DNA of 64,000 bases from Legionella jordanis (GCF_900637635.1 NZ_LR134383.1:764501-828500), one strand, 5' to 3'; numbered from the stretch's first letter, positions 19,019 to 29,563 are shown. Numbers and translations: made by a program. The notes: generated by a model not told the origin, from the sequence alone.

Positions 19019-19788
19019 TGGCTGTTATTCGCCATGTGTTAGAGACGCTTTTAAATCCTTATTTCCTTTGTTTGTTGTTGTTTGCATTATGCCTGCTCTT
19101 GCTTTGGCATTGTGGTAATAAGCGAAGGATTCGATGGGGGTTTACCGGGGTGCTGCTGCTGTTTTTAATATTCAGCACAGGCTGGCTGCCACGGGCTTTA
19201 ACCCTGCAACTGGAGGAGCGTTATCCGGCAATTGTGCAAGCCAATCCAAGTATTCATTGGGTTGTTGTTTTTAGTGGCGGGTCAGCCGAAGTAAAGAACA
19301 AACCGGTCAACAGCATGCTCAATTGCGCCAGCATCAAACGACTTTTGGAGGGCGTTCGCTTGTATCGGCAATTACCACAAGCTAAGCTGTTGTTATCCGG
19401 AGGGGGCTATGGTTTTGATGTTCCTGAATCCAGACGCCTTGCTGAAATTGCTTCCTGGTTTTCCATTCCAGCACAGAATATTAGACTTGAGACTAAATCC
19501 ATCAATACGGCGGATGAAGCGAAAGAAATTAAAGCCATTGTAAGGAATGAACCGTTTTATTTGGTGACTTCGGCCATCCACATGAAGCGCTCATTGGCTC
19601 TTTGCCAAGCGCAGGGTTTAAACCCGATTCCTGCTCCCACGGATTACAGCTTTTTCTGGAATGATGAGCGTTGGGCGAAAATGGTAGTGCCAAATCCCTA
19701 TAATTTGTACTATTTGAGCATTGCGATGCACGAAGTGCTTGGCGAATTGTGGATGAAATTGCATCATAATTATCGCACGGCTTCCTAA
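19018..19788 (+). CDS. YdcF/ElyC/SanA-family membrane protein
   Basis: A 256-residue DUF218-family protein. Two N-terminal hydrophobic helices (about 12-30 and 38-56) anchor a periplasmic or cytosolic Rossmann-like DUF218 domain (VVVFSGGSAEV, LLLSGGGYG, TADEAKEI, FYLVTSAIHMKRS). In E. coli, ElyC of this family supports cell-wall assembly at low temperature and undecaprenyl-phosphate metabolism, which fits the envelope context here; exact orthology is not shown. The start ATG overlaps the lptG stop (TGATG), placing it in the lptFG operon. Confidence 0.85.
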   Translation: MAVIRHVLETLLNPYFLCLLLFALCLLLLWHCGNKRRIRWGFTGVLLLFLIFSTGWLPRALTLQLEERYPAIVQANPSIHWVVVFSGGSAEVKNKPVNSMLNCASIKRLLEGVRLYRQLPQAKLLLSGGGYGFDVPESRRLAEIASWFSIPAQNIRLETKSINTADEAKEIKAIVRNEPFYLVTSAIHMKRSLALCQAQGLNPIPAPTDYSFFWNDERWAKMVVPNPYNLYYLSIAMHEVLGELWMKLHHNYRTAS

Positions 19789-19889
19789 GTCCAGTTTACA
19801 TCACCCGCACATGTCAATGGCAATGATCCAGATTGCATAAGTCGTCTTCATCAATGCCGAAAGAGCTCCAGTATGTTGTCCGCCTCGAA

Positions 19890-19910
19890 TCATCGTTTGC
19901 AAAACGATGA
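19890..19910 (+). terminator. possible terminator of lptF-lptG-ydcF
   Basis: TCATCGTTT (19890-19898) and AAACGATGA (19902-19910) form a perfect 9-bp stem with a 3-nt loop, about 100 bp after the last stop of the operon. A T-rich stretch (CTTGTTTT) follows after a few bases. The three-base loop and the distance from the gene lower confidence. Confidence 0.4.
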
Positions 19911-19936
19911 ATAGCCCTTGTTTTAGGAGGTTGTGG

Positions 19937-19987
19937 ATGGTTTATCACGAGCTACACTTAAAAAAAGACCTCTTGAGTATCTGTTAA
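19937..19987 (+). CDS. putative leader peptide upstream of carB
   Basis: A 16-codon frame (MVYHELHLKKDLLSIC) is preceded by a consensus AGGAGG at 19925-19930 with 6 bp spacing, the best RBS in the neighbourhood, and ends 103 bp before carB. It has no homologue I know and no Arg or unusual codon run. It could be a chance frame, or a leader whose translation affects carB. Confidence 0.3.
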   Translation: MVYHELHLKKDLLSIC

Positions 19988-20090
19988 CTCTGTTGCAAAA
20001 AGCTTATTTAAGATTAATTTAAATCTGGTGGGTATAATCTTTAGGCAAAACTCGGTAAAATAGGCCACTTTTTTCTTTTTCGAAATCACT

Positions 20091-23000
20091 ATGCCAAAAC
20101 GAACTGATATACAATCCATTTTGATTCTCGGTGCGGGCCCTATTGTTATTGGCCAGGCTTGTGAATTTGATTACTCGGGAACGCAGGCCGTTAGAGCTCT
20201 TAAAGAAGAAGGCTATCGAGTTATTTTGGTGAATTCCAATCCTGCCACCATCATGACTGACCCTGAGCTTGCAGACGCGACCTACATTGAACCTGTTCAA
20301 TGGCGGGAAGTGGCCAAAATTATTGAGAAGGAAAGGCCAGACGCGCTGCTCCCCACCATGGGCGGTCAAACCGCATTAAATTGTGCTTTGGATTTAGTGC
20401 GAGAAGGAGTCCTTGCCCAATATTCCGTGGAAATGATTGGCGCAACACGGGAAGCCATTGATAAAGCCGAAGACCGAGATAAATTTCGTCAGCTAATGAA
20501 AAACATTGGTCTTGAGATGCCGCGTTCAGCGATTGCCCATAGTTTGGAAGAAGCGTTTCAAGTGCAAGCGCAGGTGGGTTTCCCAGCGATCATACGTCCT
20601 TCTTTCACCATGGGGGGAAGTGGCGGTGGAATAGCTTATAACCGGGAAGAATTCGAAGAAATTTGCACACGTGGTCTGCAATTGTCGCCCACTCATGAAT
20701 TGCTCATTGAAAAATCGGTTCTTGGCTGGAAAGAATATGAAATGGAGGTTGTGCGGGACAAAAACGATAACTGCATTATCGTCTGCACCATTGAAAATTT
20801 TGACCCCATGGGGGTCCATACAGGGGATTCCATTACCGTCGCTCCAGCCCAAACATTAACCGATAAGGAATTCCAGCGCATGCGTGATGCCGCGATTAAA
20901 GTGTTGCGAGCAGTAGGAGTAGATACCGGAGGTTCCAACGTTCAATTCGCAGTAAATCCTGAAGATGGCAGAATGCTCATTGTTGAAATGAATCCCCGCG
21001 TCTCAAGAAGTTCTGCCCTGGCTTCCAAGGCAACCGGTTTTCCCATTGCTAAAATTGCAGCGAAATTGGCAGTTGGCTATACCCTAGACGAACTTAAAAA
21101 CGAAATTACAGGCGGCAAAACTCCCGCGTCTTTTGAACCCAGCATTGATTATGTTGTTACCAAGATTCCTCGTTTTAACTTTGATAAATTCCCACAAACT
21201 CCAAACACGTTAACCACGCAAATGAAATCCGTAGGGGAAGTGATGGCCATTGGTTCCAATTTCCAGGAGTCCTTGCAAAAAGCTATTCGAGGATTGGAAA
21301 TTGGGCGAAGTGGCTTGGAGCCTTTATTTAAAGGAGAGAATATTACCAGTTTACGAGGCCATTTGAGAGAGCCCACACCCGATAGGCTTTGGTATATCGC
21401 TGATGCATTCCGCCATGATTTATCCCTGCAGGAAATACATCAGGAAAGTAAGATAGACCCCTGGTTTCTCATGCAAATACAAGAATTGGTCCTCCTGGAA
21501 AACAGCATTATTGGAAAATCTTTAAGTGAAATAAATAAAACGCTCATGCATCAATTGAAACGCCGTGGCTTTTCAGATGCCTATCTAGCACGACTTCTTT
21601 ACATCACTGAGGAGCAATTGAGAGCTCACCGCCAGGAATTAGATGTCAAACCGGTTTATAAACGAATTGATTCATGCGCTGGGGAATTTCCCAGCACTAC
21701 TGCCTATATGTATTCCTGTTACGCCGATTTTTGTGAAGCGAATCCAGACCAGGATAAGAAAAAAATTATGATCCTGGGTGGGGGACCTAACCGGATAGGG
21801 CAGGGGATTGAGTTTGATTATTGCTGTGTTCATGCAGCCCTGGCACTCAGGGAAGCGGGTTATCAAACCATAATGGTCAATTGCAATCCAGAAACTGTTT
21901 CAACTGATTTTGATACATCGGATCGCCTGTATTTTGAATCGGTTACCCTTGAGGATGTTTTAGCCATCGTTGATGTGGAACAACCCGAAGGGGTTATTGT
22001 GCATTATGGTGGCCAAACACCATTAAAATTAGCACGTGCCCTGGAAGCAAACGGGGTAAAAATCATTGGAACTTCACCCGATGCCATTGATAAAGCCGAA
22101 GACCGGGAGCGTTTTCAAAAGCTCGTGACGGAATTGAAATTGCATCAGCCTGCGAATGGAACCGTCCGCAGTGAGGAAGAAGCCATTGAATTGGCCAAAC
22201 GCATTGGTTATCCGCTGGTGGTACGCCCTTCTTATGTATTGGGTGGGCGAGCCATGGAAGTGGTTTACCAAGAAGAAGATTTGCGCCACTACCTGTCTCA
22301 TGCCGTTGCTGTTTCAAACGATTCACCCGTTTTATTGGATAAGTTCCTTAATGATGCCATTGAAGTGGATATTGATGCGGTCTGTGATGGCAAAGAGGTT
22401 TTAATAGGCGGGATTATGGAGCACATCGAGCAAGCTGGTGTTCATTCAGGGGATTCCGCCTGCACTTTGCCACCTTTTAGTTTAAGTGTTGTCGTGCAGC
22501 AAGATCTTATAGAACAAATTCGTCAACTGTCACTGAAACTGGGGGTAGTGGGTTTAATAAATGCCCAATTTGCCATTCAGGCTGATGACATTTATGTGCT
22601 TGAAGTAAACCCTCGAGCTTCACGCACAGTTCCTTTCGTTTCGAAGGCCACAGGACTTCCCCTAGCGAAGATAGCCGCCCGCTGTAAAGTAGGTCAGAGC
22701 CTTAAAGAACAAGGTTTATCCTTAAATTATCCCATGCCTGCTTTTTACTCCATTAAATTACCCGTTTTCCCCTTCATTAAATTTTCCGGCGTGGATTCCA
22801 TCTTGGGCCCTGAGATGAAATCGACTGGTGAAGTGATGGGTATTGCGAGACGCTTTGGACAAGCTTATGCTAAAGCCCAGCTTGGGGCGGGCAGCAATAT
22901 TGTTAAACGCAGACGAGCTTTCGTGTCTGTGCGTGATGCAGATAAAGCCCGCATCGGAGAAATTGCTAAGCGGCTTATTGAATTAGGTTTTGAAATCATC

Positions 23001-23294
23001 GCAACAAGAGGGACGGCTTTGGTGTTGCAAGCGGCTGGCATTGATTGCCGACGTGTATTTAAGGTGGCTGAAGGGCGCCCGCATGTGGTAGATTTCATTA
23101 AAAATAATGAAATAGATTTCATTGTTAATACGACCGAAGGTAAACAAGCCATCGCAGATTCGTTTGCGATAAGACGGAATGCATTGCAGCATAAGGTTAG
23201 CTATACTACGACGTTATCTGGCGCTGAAGCTGCGTGTTTGGCTATGAAATATGAAGATCGGGAAACCGTGACTCGATTACAGGATTTACATTAG
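20091..23294 (+). CDS. carB: carbamoyl-phosphate synthase large subunit
   Basis: Makes carbamoyl phosphate from bicarbonate, ATP and glutamine-derived ammonia for pyrimidine and arginine synthesis. The 1067 residues are full length. The first ATP-grasp half (about 1-400) contains [13 protein letters not shown] and [19 protein letters not shown]. An oligomerisation region is at about 400-550, and the second ATP-grasp half (about 550-930) has [16 protein letters not shown] and [17 protein letters not shown]. An MGS-like allosteric domain at about 935-1067 is present. The usual upstream partner carA is not adjacent; the small subunit must be encoded elsewhere. greA follows within 8 bp. Confidence 0.98.
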   Translation: MPKRTDIQSILILGAGPIVIGQACEFDYSGTQAVRALKEEGYRVILVNSNPATIMTDPELADATYIEPVQWREVAKIIEKERPDALLPTMGGQTALNCALDLVREGVLAQYSVEMIGATREAIDKAEDRDKFRQLMKNIGLEMPRSAIAHSLEEAFQVQAQVGFPAIIRPSFTMGGSGGGIAYNREEFEEICTRGLQLSPTHELLIEKSVLGWKEYEMEVVRDKNDNCIIVCTIENFDPMGVHTGDSITVAPAQTLTDKEFQRMRDAAIKVLRAVGVDTGGSNVQFAVNPEDGRMLIVEMNPRVSRSSALASKATGFPIAKIAAKLAVGYTLDELKNEITGGKTPASFEPSIDYVVTKIPRFNFDKFPQTPNTLTTQMKSVGEVMAIGSNFQESLQKAIRGLEIGRSGLEPLFKGENITSLRGHLREPTPDRLWYIADAFRHDLSLQEIHQESKIDPWFLMQIQELVLLENSIIGKSLSEINKTLMHQLKRRGFSDAYLARLLYITEEQLRAHRQELDVKPVYKRIDSCAGEFPSTTAYMYSCYADFCEANPDQDKKKIMILGGGPNRIGQGIEFDYCCVHAALALREAGYQTIMVNCNPETVSTDFDTSDRLYFESVTLEDVLAIVDVEQPEGVIVHYGGQTPLKLARALEANGVKIIGTSPDAIDKAEDRERFQKLVTELKLHQPANGTVRSEEEAIELAKRIGYPLVVRPSYVLGGRAMEVVYQEEDLRHYLSHAVAVSNDSPVLLDKFLNDAIEVDIDAVCDGKEVLIGGIMEHIEQAGVHSGDSACTLPPFSLSVVVQQDLIEQIRQLSLKLGVVGLINAQFAIQADDIYVLEVNPRASRTVPFVSKATGLPLAKIAARCKVGQSLKEQGLSLNYPMPAFYSIKLPVFPFIKFSGVDSILGPEMKSTGEVMGIARRFGQAYAKAQLGAGSNIVKRRRAFVSVRDADKARIGEIAKRLIELGFEIIATRGTALVLQAAGIDCRRVFKVAEGRPHVVDFIKNNEIDFIVNTTEGKQAIADSFAIRRNALQHKVSYTTTLSGAEAACLAMKYEDRETVTRLQDLH

Positions 23295-23302
23295 AGGTGG
23301 AT

Positions 23303-23776
23303 ATGCAAAAGCATCCAATGACGCTTCAAGGTGCAGAAGCACTACAAAAAGAATTACAGCGATTAAAAACTGTTGAGAGACCTCGAATCATCGAAGCGAT
23401 AGCGACTGCCCGCAAACACGGTGATCTCAAGGAAAATGCTGAATACCATGCCGCTCGTGAACAGCAGAGTTTTAACGAAGGGCGCATCAAAGAAATCGAG
23501 GCCAAACTCTCAAATGCCCAAATTGTTGACATCAGTAAGTTACCGAATAATGGAAAAGTCGTTTTCGGTGCTGTAGTCCACGTTTGTCATCTGGAAACGG
23601 ATCAGGAGATTCGCTATCAAATAGTGGGCGAAGACGAAGCGGACATTAAACTTAATAAGATTTCATACAGCTCACCGATTGGTCGGGCATTAATCGGCAG
23701 GAACGTTGATGAGACTGTCGTTGTGCAAACGCCTGGTGGCACCGTTGAGTACGAAATTGTATCAGTTGAATATTAA
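23303..23776 (+). CDS. greA: transcription elongation factor GreA
   Basis: Cleavage factor that rescues backtracked RNA polymerase. The N-terminal coiled coil (about residues 8-75) ends in the acidic hairpin tip region [16 protein letters not shown], and the C-terminal FKBP-like domain ends with [11 protein letters not shown]...[18 protein letters not shown] use the ATG at 23303, which has GAGG 5 bp upstream; a GTG at 23297 would overlap this RBS. The carB-greA order is common in gammaproteobacteria. A hairpin after the stop probably ends the transcript. Confidence 0.97.
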   Translation: MQKHPMTLQGAEALQKELQRLKTVERPRIIEAIATARKHGDLKENAEYHAAREQQSFNEGRIKEIEAKLSNAQIVDISKLPNNGKVVFGAVVHVCHLETDQEIRYQIVGEDEADIKLNKISYSSPIGRALIGRNVDETVVVQTPGGTVEYEIVSVEY

Positions 23777-23792
23777 TATTTAACGAATCATT

Positions 23793-23823
23793 GAATAGCC
23801 ATTCGATCCTGCAATGGCTATTC
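23793..23823 (+). terminator. hairpin terminating carB-greA
   Basis: GAATAGCCATT (23793-23803) pairs perfectly with AATGGCTATTC (23813-23823), an 11-bp stem with a 9-nt loop, 17 bp after the greA stop. The downstream T-tract (TGCCTTCCTAATTTTG) is interrupted, so efficiency is uncertain. It also sits at the convergence with the orphan gene at 23861. Confidence 0.6.
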
Positions 23824-23860
23824 TGCCTTCCTAATTTTGTCTACGCTCAAGCAATAGTGC

Positions 23861-24427
23861 TTACCTTGTAAGCAAAATATTCTGCAAAGTACAGTCTATG
23901 TGATGGATTAAGCCATCCTTAAACATAATAACCCTCTTCTTACGTGGATCAGAAAATTCAAACCCCCCCAAAATTTGATTTTGACCCGCATCGAGATAGG
24001 GAGAAATAAAATCAAAAAAGTAGGACAGGGTATGCAGGCTGTAACAGGGGCTAATGAAATTGATTTCTTCCGAAAAATGTAATTTGTAATTGGCTTTTAA
24101 CCTTAAACTGCAAAGCAATGCTAACCATCCATGACAGAGGAAGAAATCGTCTTCGGGAAATTGCAGCCAAAGTCTCATTTGGTCGCTTAAGTCCAAAAAA
24201 TACTTATCCAAAAATTTGCTTTGATAGACGTATTCAATCTGCTCAATGGTAAAATGTTGCTGGAGCACTCTTACAATCAGGGTATTTAAAGAAATAAAAC
24301 TGTCCTTGGTTAAATGCCCTTTCACATAAAACCTTTGAAGTTCTTCGTGATGTAAGATAAGAAGCTCCCTTTTAACCGGTAGATTAAACGTTAGCTTTAC
24401 TTTTTCCATTAACTCATTTTTAGTCAT
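23861..24427 (-). CDS. hypothetical protein, 188 residues
   Basis: I do not recognise this family. The 188-residue product begins MTKNELMEKVKLTFNL and is predicted soluble, with no signal peptide or clear membrane helix and a mixed helical and aromatic-rich middle (FPEDDFFLCHGWLALLCSL). The late segment FEFSDPRKKRVIMFKDGLIHHIDC looks beta-stranded. It is alone on the minus strand, converging on greA. It may be a genus-restricted protein. Nothing in the sequence points to a reaction. Confidence 0.65.
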   Translation of the reverse strand: MTKNELMEKVKLTFNLPVKRELLILHHEELQRFYVKGHLTKDSFISLNTLIVRVLQQHFTIEQIEYVYQSKFLDKYFLDLSDQMRLWLQFPEDDFFLCHGWLALLCSLRLKANYKLHFSEEINFISPCYSLHTLSYFFDFISPYLDAGQNQILGGFEFSDPRKKRVIMFKDGLIHHIDCTLQNILLTR

Positions 24428-24634
24428 ACATTGTCTAATTGAAGTCTAAAATCAATAACTGGCTGAATTTCAACCGCTCCTGCATAAGATAGTTATAGAA
24501 GGTTAATGTTCAAATAGCGAGTAATGAATAACAGTCTATTTTAAGAGGTATTTTTTTATTTAATTCAGGATTAAATTAAGCTTGGGAGAGGGCCAGGAGG
24601 CCCCTTCAGAGCAGTTCTTAAGCAGCAGGAGACA

Positions 24635-25303
24635 TTAAGGAAGATGGTAGAAAGGATTTGGTAATTTGAAGCCTTTTTGCATATAGCCACCCTTTAGATC
24701 ACTTTGCTGATCACCAATGGAGGCCACAATGGTATAGCCTTGTTTCGTGATGGATTCACGAGCCTTTGTTTTAAAGGGAACGATGGATGAATCACGGTAT
24801 GTATCGGGTCTTAAGTACAAACCAGCCCAATTTTTAAAGCCTGCACGCAATAAATTTAAACGGGTTGCTTTCAATTCAGACAGGTGGCGACCGGTGACAA
24901 AAAAGATGGCTACATTATGTTCCATAGCTGCTTTATATAAGGCGAGAGTAGGTGCAATGACCGGAGCATTGGCTTCTAATATGTCTTTGTGTATTTGGTT
25001 GAGATCAGCACCGAAATCTCTGTGAATGATGCTGTTGTAGTTGCTGATGCTGGTTTCATCAATATCGAGAACGATGGCCAATTTTTTAGGATTTTTCTGT
25101 TTTTGATTGATTTCTGCTTGTTTGAGAATATAATCCTGCGCCTGGTATAAAACTCGCTCCAATTCTTTTTGGTATGAACCAGAATCATGATATTGCTTAA
25201 TCTCTGATTTTAATACACTTAAATTACCGGGTTCGGAGTAAGAAGGAAAGGCAAAACACGCTAACCAGGTAATAGCAACTAAGGTTCGAGTTATAGATCT
25301 CAT
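24635..25303 (-). CDS. secreted HAD-family acid phosphatase (class B/C-like)
   Basis: Predicted periplasmic or secreted phosphomonoesterase of HAD subfamily IIIB. From the ATG at 25303 (AAAGGA 6 bp upstream) the 222 residues start with a signal peptide ending near FPSYSEP. Two in-frame starts further upstream are possible but have poorer RBSs. Motif I is LDIDETSIS with nucleophile D80 and acid/base D82. Motif II is the Thr in FFVTGR, a Lys in VPFKTKAR fits motif III, and SIGDQQSDL is motif IV. There is no lipobox cysteine as in the e(P4) lipoprotein. The physiological substrate is unknown; nucleotides or phosphorylated sugars are usual. Confidence 0.85.
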   Translation of the reverse strand: MRSITRTLVAITWLACFAFPSYSEPGNLSVLKSEIKQYHDSGSYQKELERVLYQAQDYILKQAEINQKQKNPKKLAIVLDIDETSISNYNSIIHRDFGADLNQIHKDILEANAPVIAPTLALYKAAMEHNVAIFFVTGRHLSELKATRLNLLRAGFKNWAGLYLRPDTYRDSSIVPFKTKARESITKQGYTIVASIGDQQSDLKGGYMQKGFKLPNPFYHLP

Positions 25304-25591
25304 AGTTCCTTTCATCGTCAATCCAATCGTCTGAAAGGCCGAATTATAACTTAAATTTATTGACAGTCAATTGCTCAGTTTGTTCATGTATTGCATTTGA
25401 GCAAATAAACTGGTAAATAAATAAAGTAAACAAGAACTGATCGTTAATGAAAAAATTTATACTAAGTGAGTGAGTAAACGAGTTTTCTGCAAACGACAAT
25501 GTCTCTCGACAGATCGTTTATTAATAGGGCATTAGCTGTCTGGAACGAAAAAATAATCTGCGGTAAATTTGCCGTTTAAGAGAACATCATC

Positions 25592-26848
25592 ATGCCACAA
25601 CCCTTAATTAATATCAGTCGCAGGCAAGCCTTAATTTACGCTGGCTTCTTAGTGATGTATGAATTTTTAACTTATATTGCCAACGACATGATCATGCCTG
25701 GCATGGTGAAAGTGGTAAGTTCCTTCCACGGTCCTGAGACCGCCATTGCCAGTTCGTTAACGGCCTATATCCTCGGGGGTGCCAGTTTACAATTATTCCT
25801 GGGCCCCATTTCAGATCGTTATGGACGGCGCCCGGTGATGATCTTTGGTGCCACTTTTTTCTTTGTTTGCACGTTGTTGATTGCTTGCTCCACCTCTATT
25901 GAACAATTTTTAGTTGCTCGTTTCTTTCAAGGAATGGGGTTGTGCTTCATTGCAGTCATTGGTTACGCCACTTTGCAGGAAATCTTTGCTGAAATGGATG
26001 CTGTTCGATTGATTGCAATCATGGCTAATGCGGCCATCCTCGCTCCTTTAATCGGGCCATTGCTCGGAGCGGTTTTCGTCCATTATTACAGCTGGCGGTT
26101 TATTTTCATTATCATCGGTTTTTTTGCTGTTATAGCCTTATGGGGGCTGTATCGTTTTATGCCTGAACCCGTCGGGCAAACTAAAACGGATGGCGAGGAA
26201 ATCAAAGCCATTTCGCTCTCTCCGCGAATTGTAGCGAAAAACTACAGACACTTATTTTTAAATCCTTCGGTATGTTTTGGCTCGGTAGGGGTAGGCTTTT
26301 TGGGGCTTCCTTGTATTGCCTGGATCGCTTTAGCTCCCGTTATTCTAATTAAAGATGCCAACTTGACCGTTATAGAATATGGCTTATGGCAAATGCCTCT
26401 TTTTGGCGCAAGCATTGCAGGCAACTGGTTTTTACAAAGACTAACCTATCGCGGATCACTGAAGAGAATCCTTTTAACTGGTTCAATAATTTCGTTGTTA
26501 AGTCTCCTATTGACGGCTTTAATGCCATTGCTGTTAGGCGGAAGTTATCTGTGGTTAATGCCAGGATTAATTGTCTATTTCTTTGGTTTAGGGGTAGCAA
26601 CAGCTCCCCTGAACCGCTTAATTCTTTTCTCAACCACGGTAGGTAAAGGCACAACTTCGGCATTTATGACCATGATGGGGATGATCATTCAAGCATTGGG
26701 GATTGAAGTCGCTAATTATCTTTACGGCACCCACAATAATATTCTTTTTGGCCTTTTATGTGCATTCGTGGGCATTATCTATTTTGTATTCCTTATGATT
26801 ACCTTGGCATTTAATAAAAAAGAAATGGATTTGGAGAAGCAGACTTAG
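25592..26848 (+). CDS. MFS multidrug exporter, MdfA-like
   Basis: A 418-residue proton-coupled major facilitator with 12 predicted membrane helices. Helix 1 (MYEFLTYIANDMIMPGM) keeps the acidic pair E24 and D32, corresponding to E26 and D34 of E. coli MdfA, which couple drug export to protons. The MFS motif A reads GPISDRYGRRP between helices 2 and 3. It should export cationic or neutral drugs or metabolites. It precedes the cyanophycin genes by 90 bp on the same strand with no obvious terminator between, but a functional link is speculative. Confidence 0.85.
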   Translation: MPQPLINISRRQALIYAGFLVMYEFLTYIANDMIMPGMVKVVSSFHGPETAIASSLTAYILGGASLQLFLGPISDRYGRRPVMIFGATFFFVCTLLIACSTSIEQFLVARFFQGMGLCFIAVIGYATLQEIFAEMDAVRLIAIMANAAILAPLIGPLLGAVFVHYYSWRFIFIIIGFFAVIALWGLYRFMPEPVGQTKTDGEEIKAISLSPRIVAKNYRHLFLNPSVCFGSVGVGFLGLPCIAWIALAPVILIKDANLTVIEYGLWQMPLFGASIAGNWFLQRLTYRGSLKRILLTGSIISLLSLLLTALMPLLLGGSYLWLMPGLIVYFFGLGVATAPLNRLILFSTTVGKGTTSAFMTMMGMIIQALGIEVANYLYGTHNNILFGLLCAFVGIIYFVFLMITLAFNKKEMDLEKQT

Positions 26849-26938
26849 AGGAACTCTCTGATTTTATTTACTTAAACGGGCTATGTTGCTATCTTCATAT
26901 TTGCTCCTAAAAATTACGATAATCAAAGGAATGATTAA

Positions 26939-29563
26939 GTGAATATTTTAAATATTAAAATCCTAAGAGGCCCTAATTATTGGTCAAATTATCGCCAAAA
27001 ACTGATTGTGCTTAAATTGGATTTGGAAAAGTATGAGGATCTTCCTACAAACCTTTTACCTGAATTTAAAGAAAAGCTTAGTCAATTAATCCCCAGTCTC
27101 TACAGCCATACCTGTTCAATCGGTTGTGAAGGCGGTTTGTTTAAGAGGATTGAAGAGGGAACCTGGTTGGGGCATGTGATTGAACATATTGCCCTCGAGC
27201 TGCAGAATTTGGCCGGCATGGATTGTGGTTTTGGCAGGACTTATGGTGCTCATGAGCATGGCGTCTACCATGTTATTTTTAGTTATGACATTGAAGAGGC
27301 TGGAGTTTATGCAGGTTATGCTGCAGTTAACATTGCAAGGTGTTTGGCTGAAGGAAAAGATTACCATTTGTTGGAAGAAGACCTTGCTGAATTAAAACGG
27401 TTGTTTGAAAAAGAGCAACTAGGACCAAGTACACAAGCTCTTTTGGATGAAGCAAAAAAAAGAAAAATCCCATACACACGCTTACCGGAGAGTTCGTTAA
27501 TTATTTTTGGCCAGGGATGTAAGCAAAAACGAATTTGGGCCAGTGTTTCTGAAAATACCTCTGCAATTGGGGTTGACCTGGCTGCGAATAAAGAGATGAC
27601 CAAAAATTTACTGTTTCGCTCTTTTATTCCTGTTCCAGAATGGCAAACCGTCCGCTCATTGTCTGAATTGCATGTGGCTGTTGATAAACTTCATTTCCCT
27701 CTCACAATAAAACCTATCAATGGCAACCATGGACGAGCCGTCACCACTAATATTTTTAGTAAAGAAAAGGCATTGCACGCTTTTAATTTAGCGAAAGAAG
27801 TAGCGGATGAAGTCATCGTAGAAAGATTTATTCAGGGAGATGATTACCGGTTTCTTGTGATTAATAACGAAGTGGTTGCTGTTGCCAAGAGAACGCCTGC
27901 ATTCGTTGTGGGAGATGGCATATGCAGCATTCAAGAGCTAATAGATAAGGCAAATTGTGATCCAAAAAGGGGCAAGGCTCATGAGAATTTGTTAACTGCC
28001 ATAAAAGTAGATGAAGATACCCTCTCCATTTTGGCTGAACATGATTTAAGTCTTGAGACTGTGCTGCCCGGCGGGAAAATTTTATATCTTAAACATACCG
28101 CCAATTTAAGCTCGGGTGGTACGGCGACTGATGTTACTGATATAGTTCACCCTGATAACAAGGCTCTGGCCCAACGCGTTGCTCGTTTGATTGGTCTTGA
28201 CGTCTGTGGCATTGATATCATTTGTAAAAACATAAGACGTCCTCTTGCAAATGGAAACGGTGCGATCATCGAAGTAAATGCTGGGCCAGGTTTAAGGATG
28301 CATTTGGCACCCAGCGAAGGTTTAGCAAGAAATGTTGCCATTCCCTTTATTGATATGCTCTACCCTCGAGGAAGCTCGGCCAGAATTCCAATTACTGCAG
28401 TAACAGGAACAAATGGCAAAACCACAGTAGTGCGTTTGATTGCCTATCTGGCCCAAAAAGCCAAACATTCTGTTGGTTTCAGCACCACTGAGGGAATTTA
28501 TTTAAATGGTAACTTGGTATACCGTGGCGATTGCAGCGGGCCATTGAGCGCTGCTGCAATCTTGCAGGATCCTTCCGTAGATTTTGCTGTCCTGGAATGT
28601 GCACGAGGTGGCATCTTAAGATCTGGATTGGGGTTTGACCAGTGCGATATCAGCATTATTACAAACATTAGTGCCGATCATCTGGGGTTGGAAGATATCC
28701 ATAGCCTTGAGGAGCTAACGCGTGTTAAGGCAGTTGTAGCTTACAGTACAAAGAAAGAAGGTTATGCCATTTTGAATGCGGATGATGAACGCGTTTACGG
28801 GCTTAAAGAGGATTTAGACTGCCAGGTTGCGTTATTTGCACTGGAGGAAACTCAGCGCATTAAGGATCATTGCTTATCGGGTGGGCTGGCGGCCTATGTG
28901 GCAGATAATGTGATTGTGGTACAACGTGAACAAGAAAAACTTGAATTGGCACAATTAAACGAGATTCCGCTGAGTTTTAATGGTACCGCTGTTTTGATGA
29001 TTAAAAACATCCTTCCTGCTGTTCTTGCCGGAGTAATTAGCGGCTTTTCTGCTAAGCTGATCCAGCAGAGTTTGTATGAATTTCAGCCCTGTTTTGAAAA
29101 CACGCCTGGAAGAATGAACATCATTAACTTTGGTGATTTTCAAGTCATGGTTGACTATGCTCATAATGAAGATGCTTATGTTGAGCTAAGTAAATTTTTA
29201 ACCTCCATCCCTAGCAAGTATAAAATTGGCATCATTGCTGCATCTGGAGATAGAAGGGATGAAGACATTAGGCGTTTAGGTTATTGGGCGGCTCAAATTT
29301 TTGATGACATTATTATTCGCCATAATAAAGACGATCGGGGCAGGAGCAACGAAGAAACAACCAGATTGCTGCGGGAGGGAATTGAATCAGCCCAGTTAAA
29401 GCGAAAAGTAATGGTCATCTCCGAAGAGTTCTCAGCAGTTCGTCACGCCATATCAAGCGCTTCTCCGGACAGTTTTATTTTTTATGCAGTGGATGATGTG
29501 TTTGATGCAGCCGAATTTATATTGGAAGAAAAACGGAAATTCGAGGAAGAGTTTATAATGTAA
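26939..29563 (+). CDS. cphA: cyanophycin synthetase
   Basis: ATP-dependent ligase that builds cyanophycin, a poly-aspartate backbone with arginine on each side chain, as cytoplasmic granules. The 874 residues show the three-part CphA1 plan. An N-terminal domain lies at about 1-160, an ATP-grasp domain at about 200-480 (KPINGNHGRAV; ATP-binding and magnesium residues in IIEVNAGPGLRMH), and a Mur-ligase-like domain at about 485-870. The last has P-loop TGTNGKTT at about 489-496, SADHLGLED and VDYAHNEDAY. The start is GTG at 26939 with AAGGA 8 bp upstream. The stop overlaps cyanophycinase by 1 bp. Confidence 0.93.
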   Translation: MNILNIKILRGPNYWSNYRQKLIVLKLDLEKYEDLPTNLLPEFKEKLSQLIPSLYSHTCSIGCEGGLFKRIEEGTWLGHVIEHIALELQNLAGMDCGFGRTYGAHEHGVYHVIFSYDIEEAGVYAGYAAVNIARCLAEGKDYHLLEEDLAELKRLFEKEQLGPSTQALLDEAKKRKIPYTRLPESSLIIFGQGCKQKRIWASVSENTSAIGVDLAANKEMTKNLLFRSFIPVPEWQTVRSLSELHVAVDKLHFPLTIKPINGNHGRAVTTNIFSKEKALHAFNLAKEVADEVIVERFIQGDDYRFLVINNEVVAVAKRTPAFVVGDGICSIQELIDKANCDPKRGKAHENLLTAIKVDEDTLSILAEHDLSLETVLPGGKILYLKHTANLSSGGTATDVTDIVHPDNKALAQRVARLIGLDVCGIDIICKNIRRPLANGNGAIIEVNAGPGLRMHLAPSEGLARNVAIPFIDMLYPRGSSARIPITAVTGTNGKTTVVRLIAYLAQKAKHSVGFSTTEGIYLNGNLVYRGDCSGPLSAAAILQDPSVDFAVLECARGGILRSGLGFDQCDISIITNISADHLGLEDIHSLEELTRVKAVVAYSTKKEGYAILNADDERVYGLKEDLDCQVALFALEETQRIKDHCLSGGLAAYVADNVIVVQREQEKLELAQLNEIPLSFNGTAVLMIKNILPAVLAGVISGFSAKLIQQSLYEFQPCFENTPGRMNIINFGDFQVMVDYAHNEDAYVELSKFLTSIPSKYKIGIIAASGDRRDEDIRRLGYWAAQIFDDIIIRHNKDDRGRSNEETTRLLREGIESAQLKRKVMVISEEFSAVRHAISSASPDSFIFYAVDDVFDAAEFILEEKRKFEEEFIM

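Larger units (their letters stand above)
19789..20090. other. 302-bp gene-free stretch before carB
   Basis: It holds a hairpin (19890-19910), a very short open frame with a consensus Shine-Dalgarno (19937-19987) and an AT-rich segment that probably carries the carB promoter. No tRNA or longer frame is seen, and no carA is present. Confidence 0.6.

Noticed and set aside
24590-24603. GGGCC-AGGA-GGCCC hairpin after the HAD phosphatase gene
   Set aside because: Only a 5-bp stem and no T-run on the minus strand; not strong enough to call a terminator.
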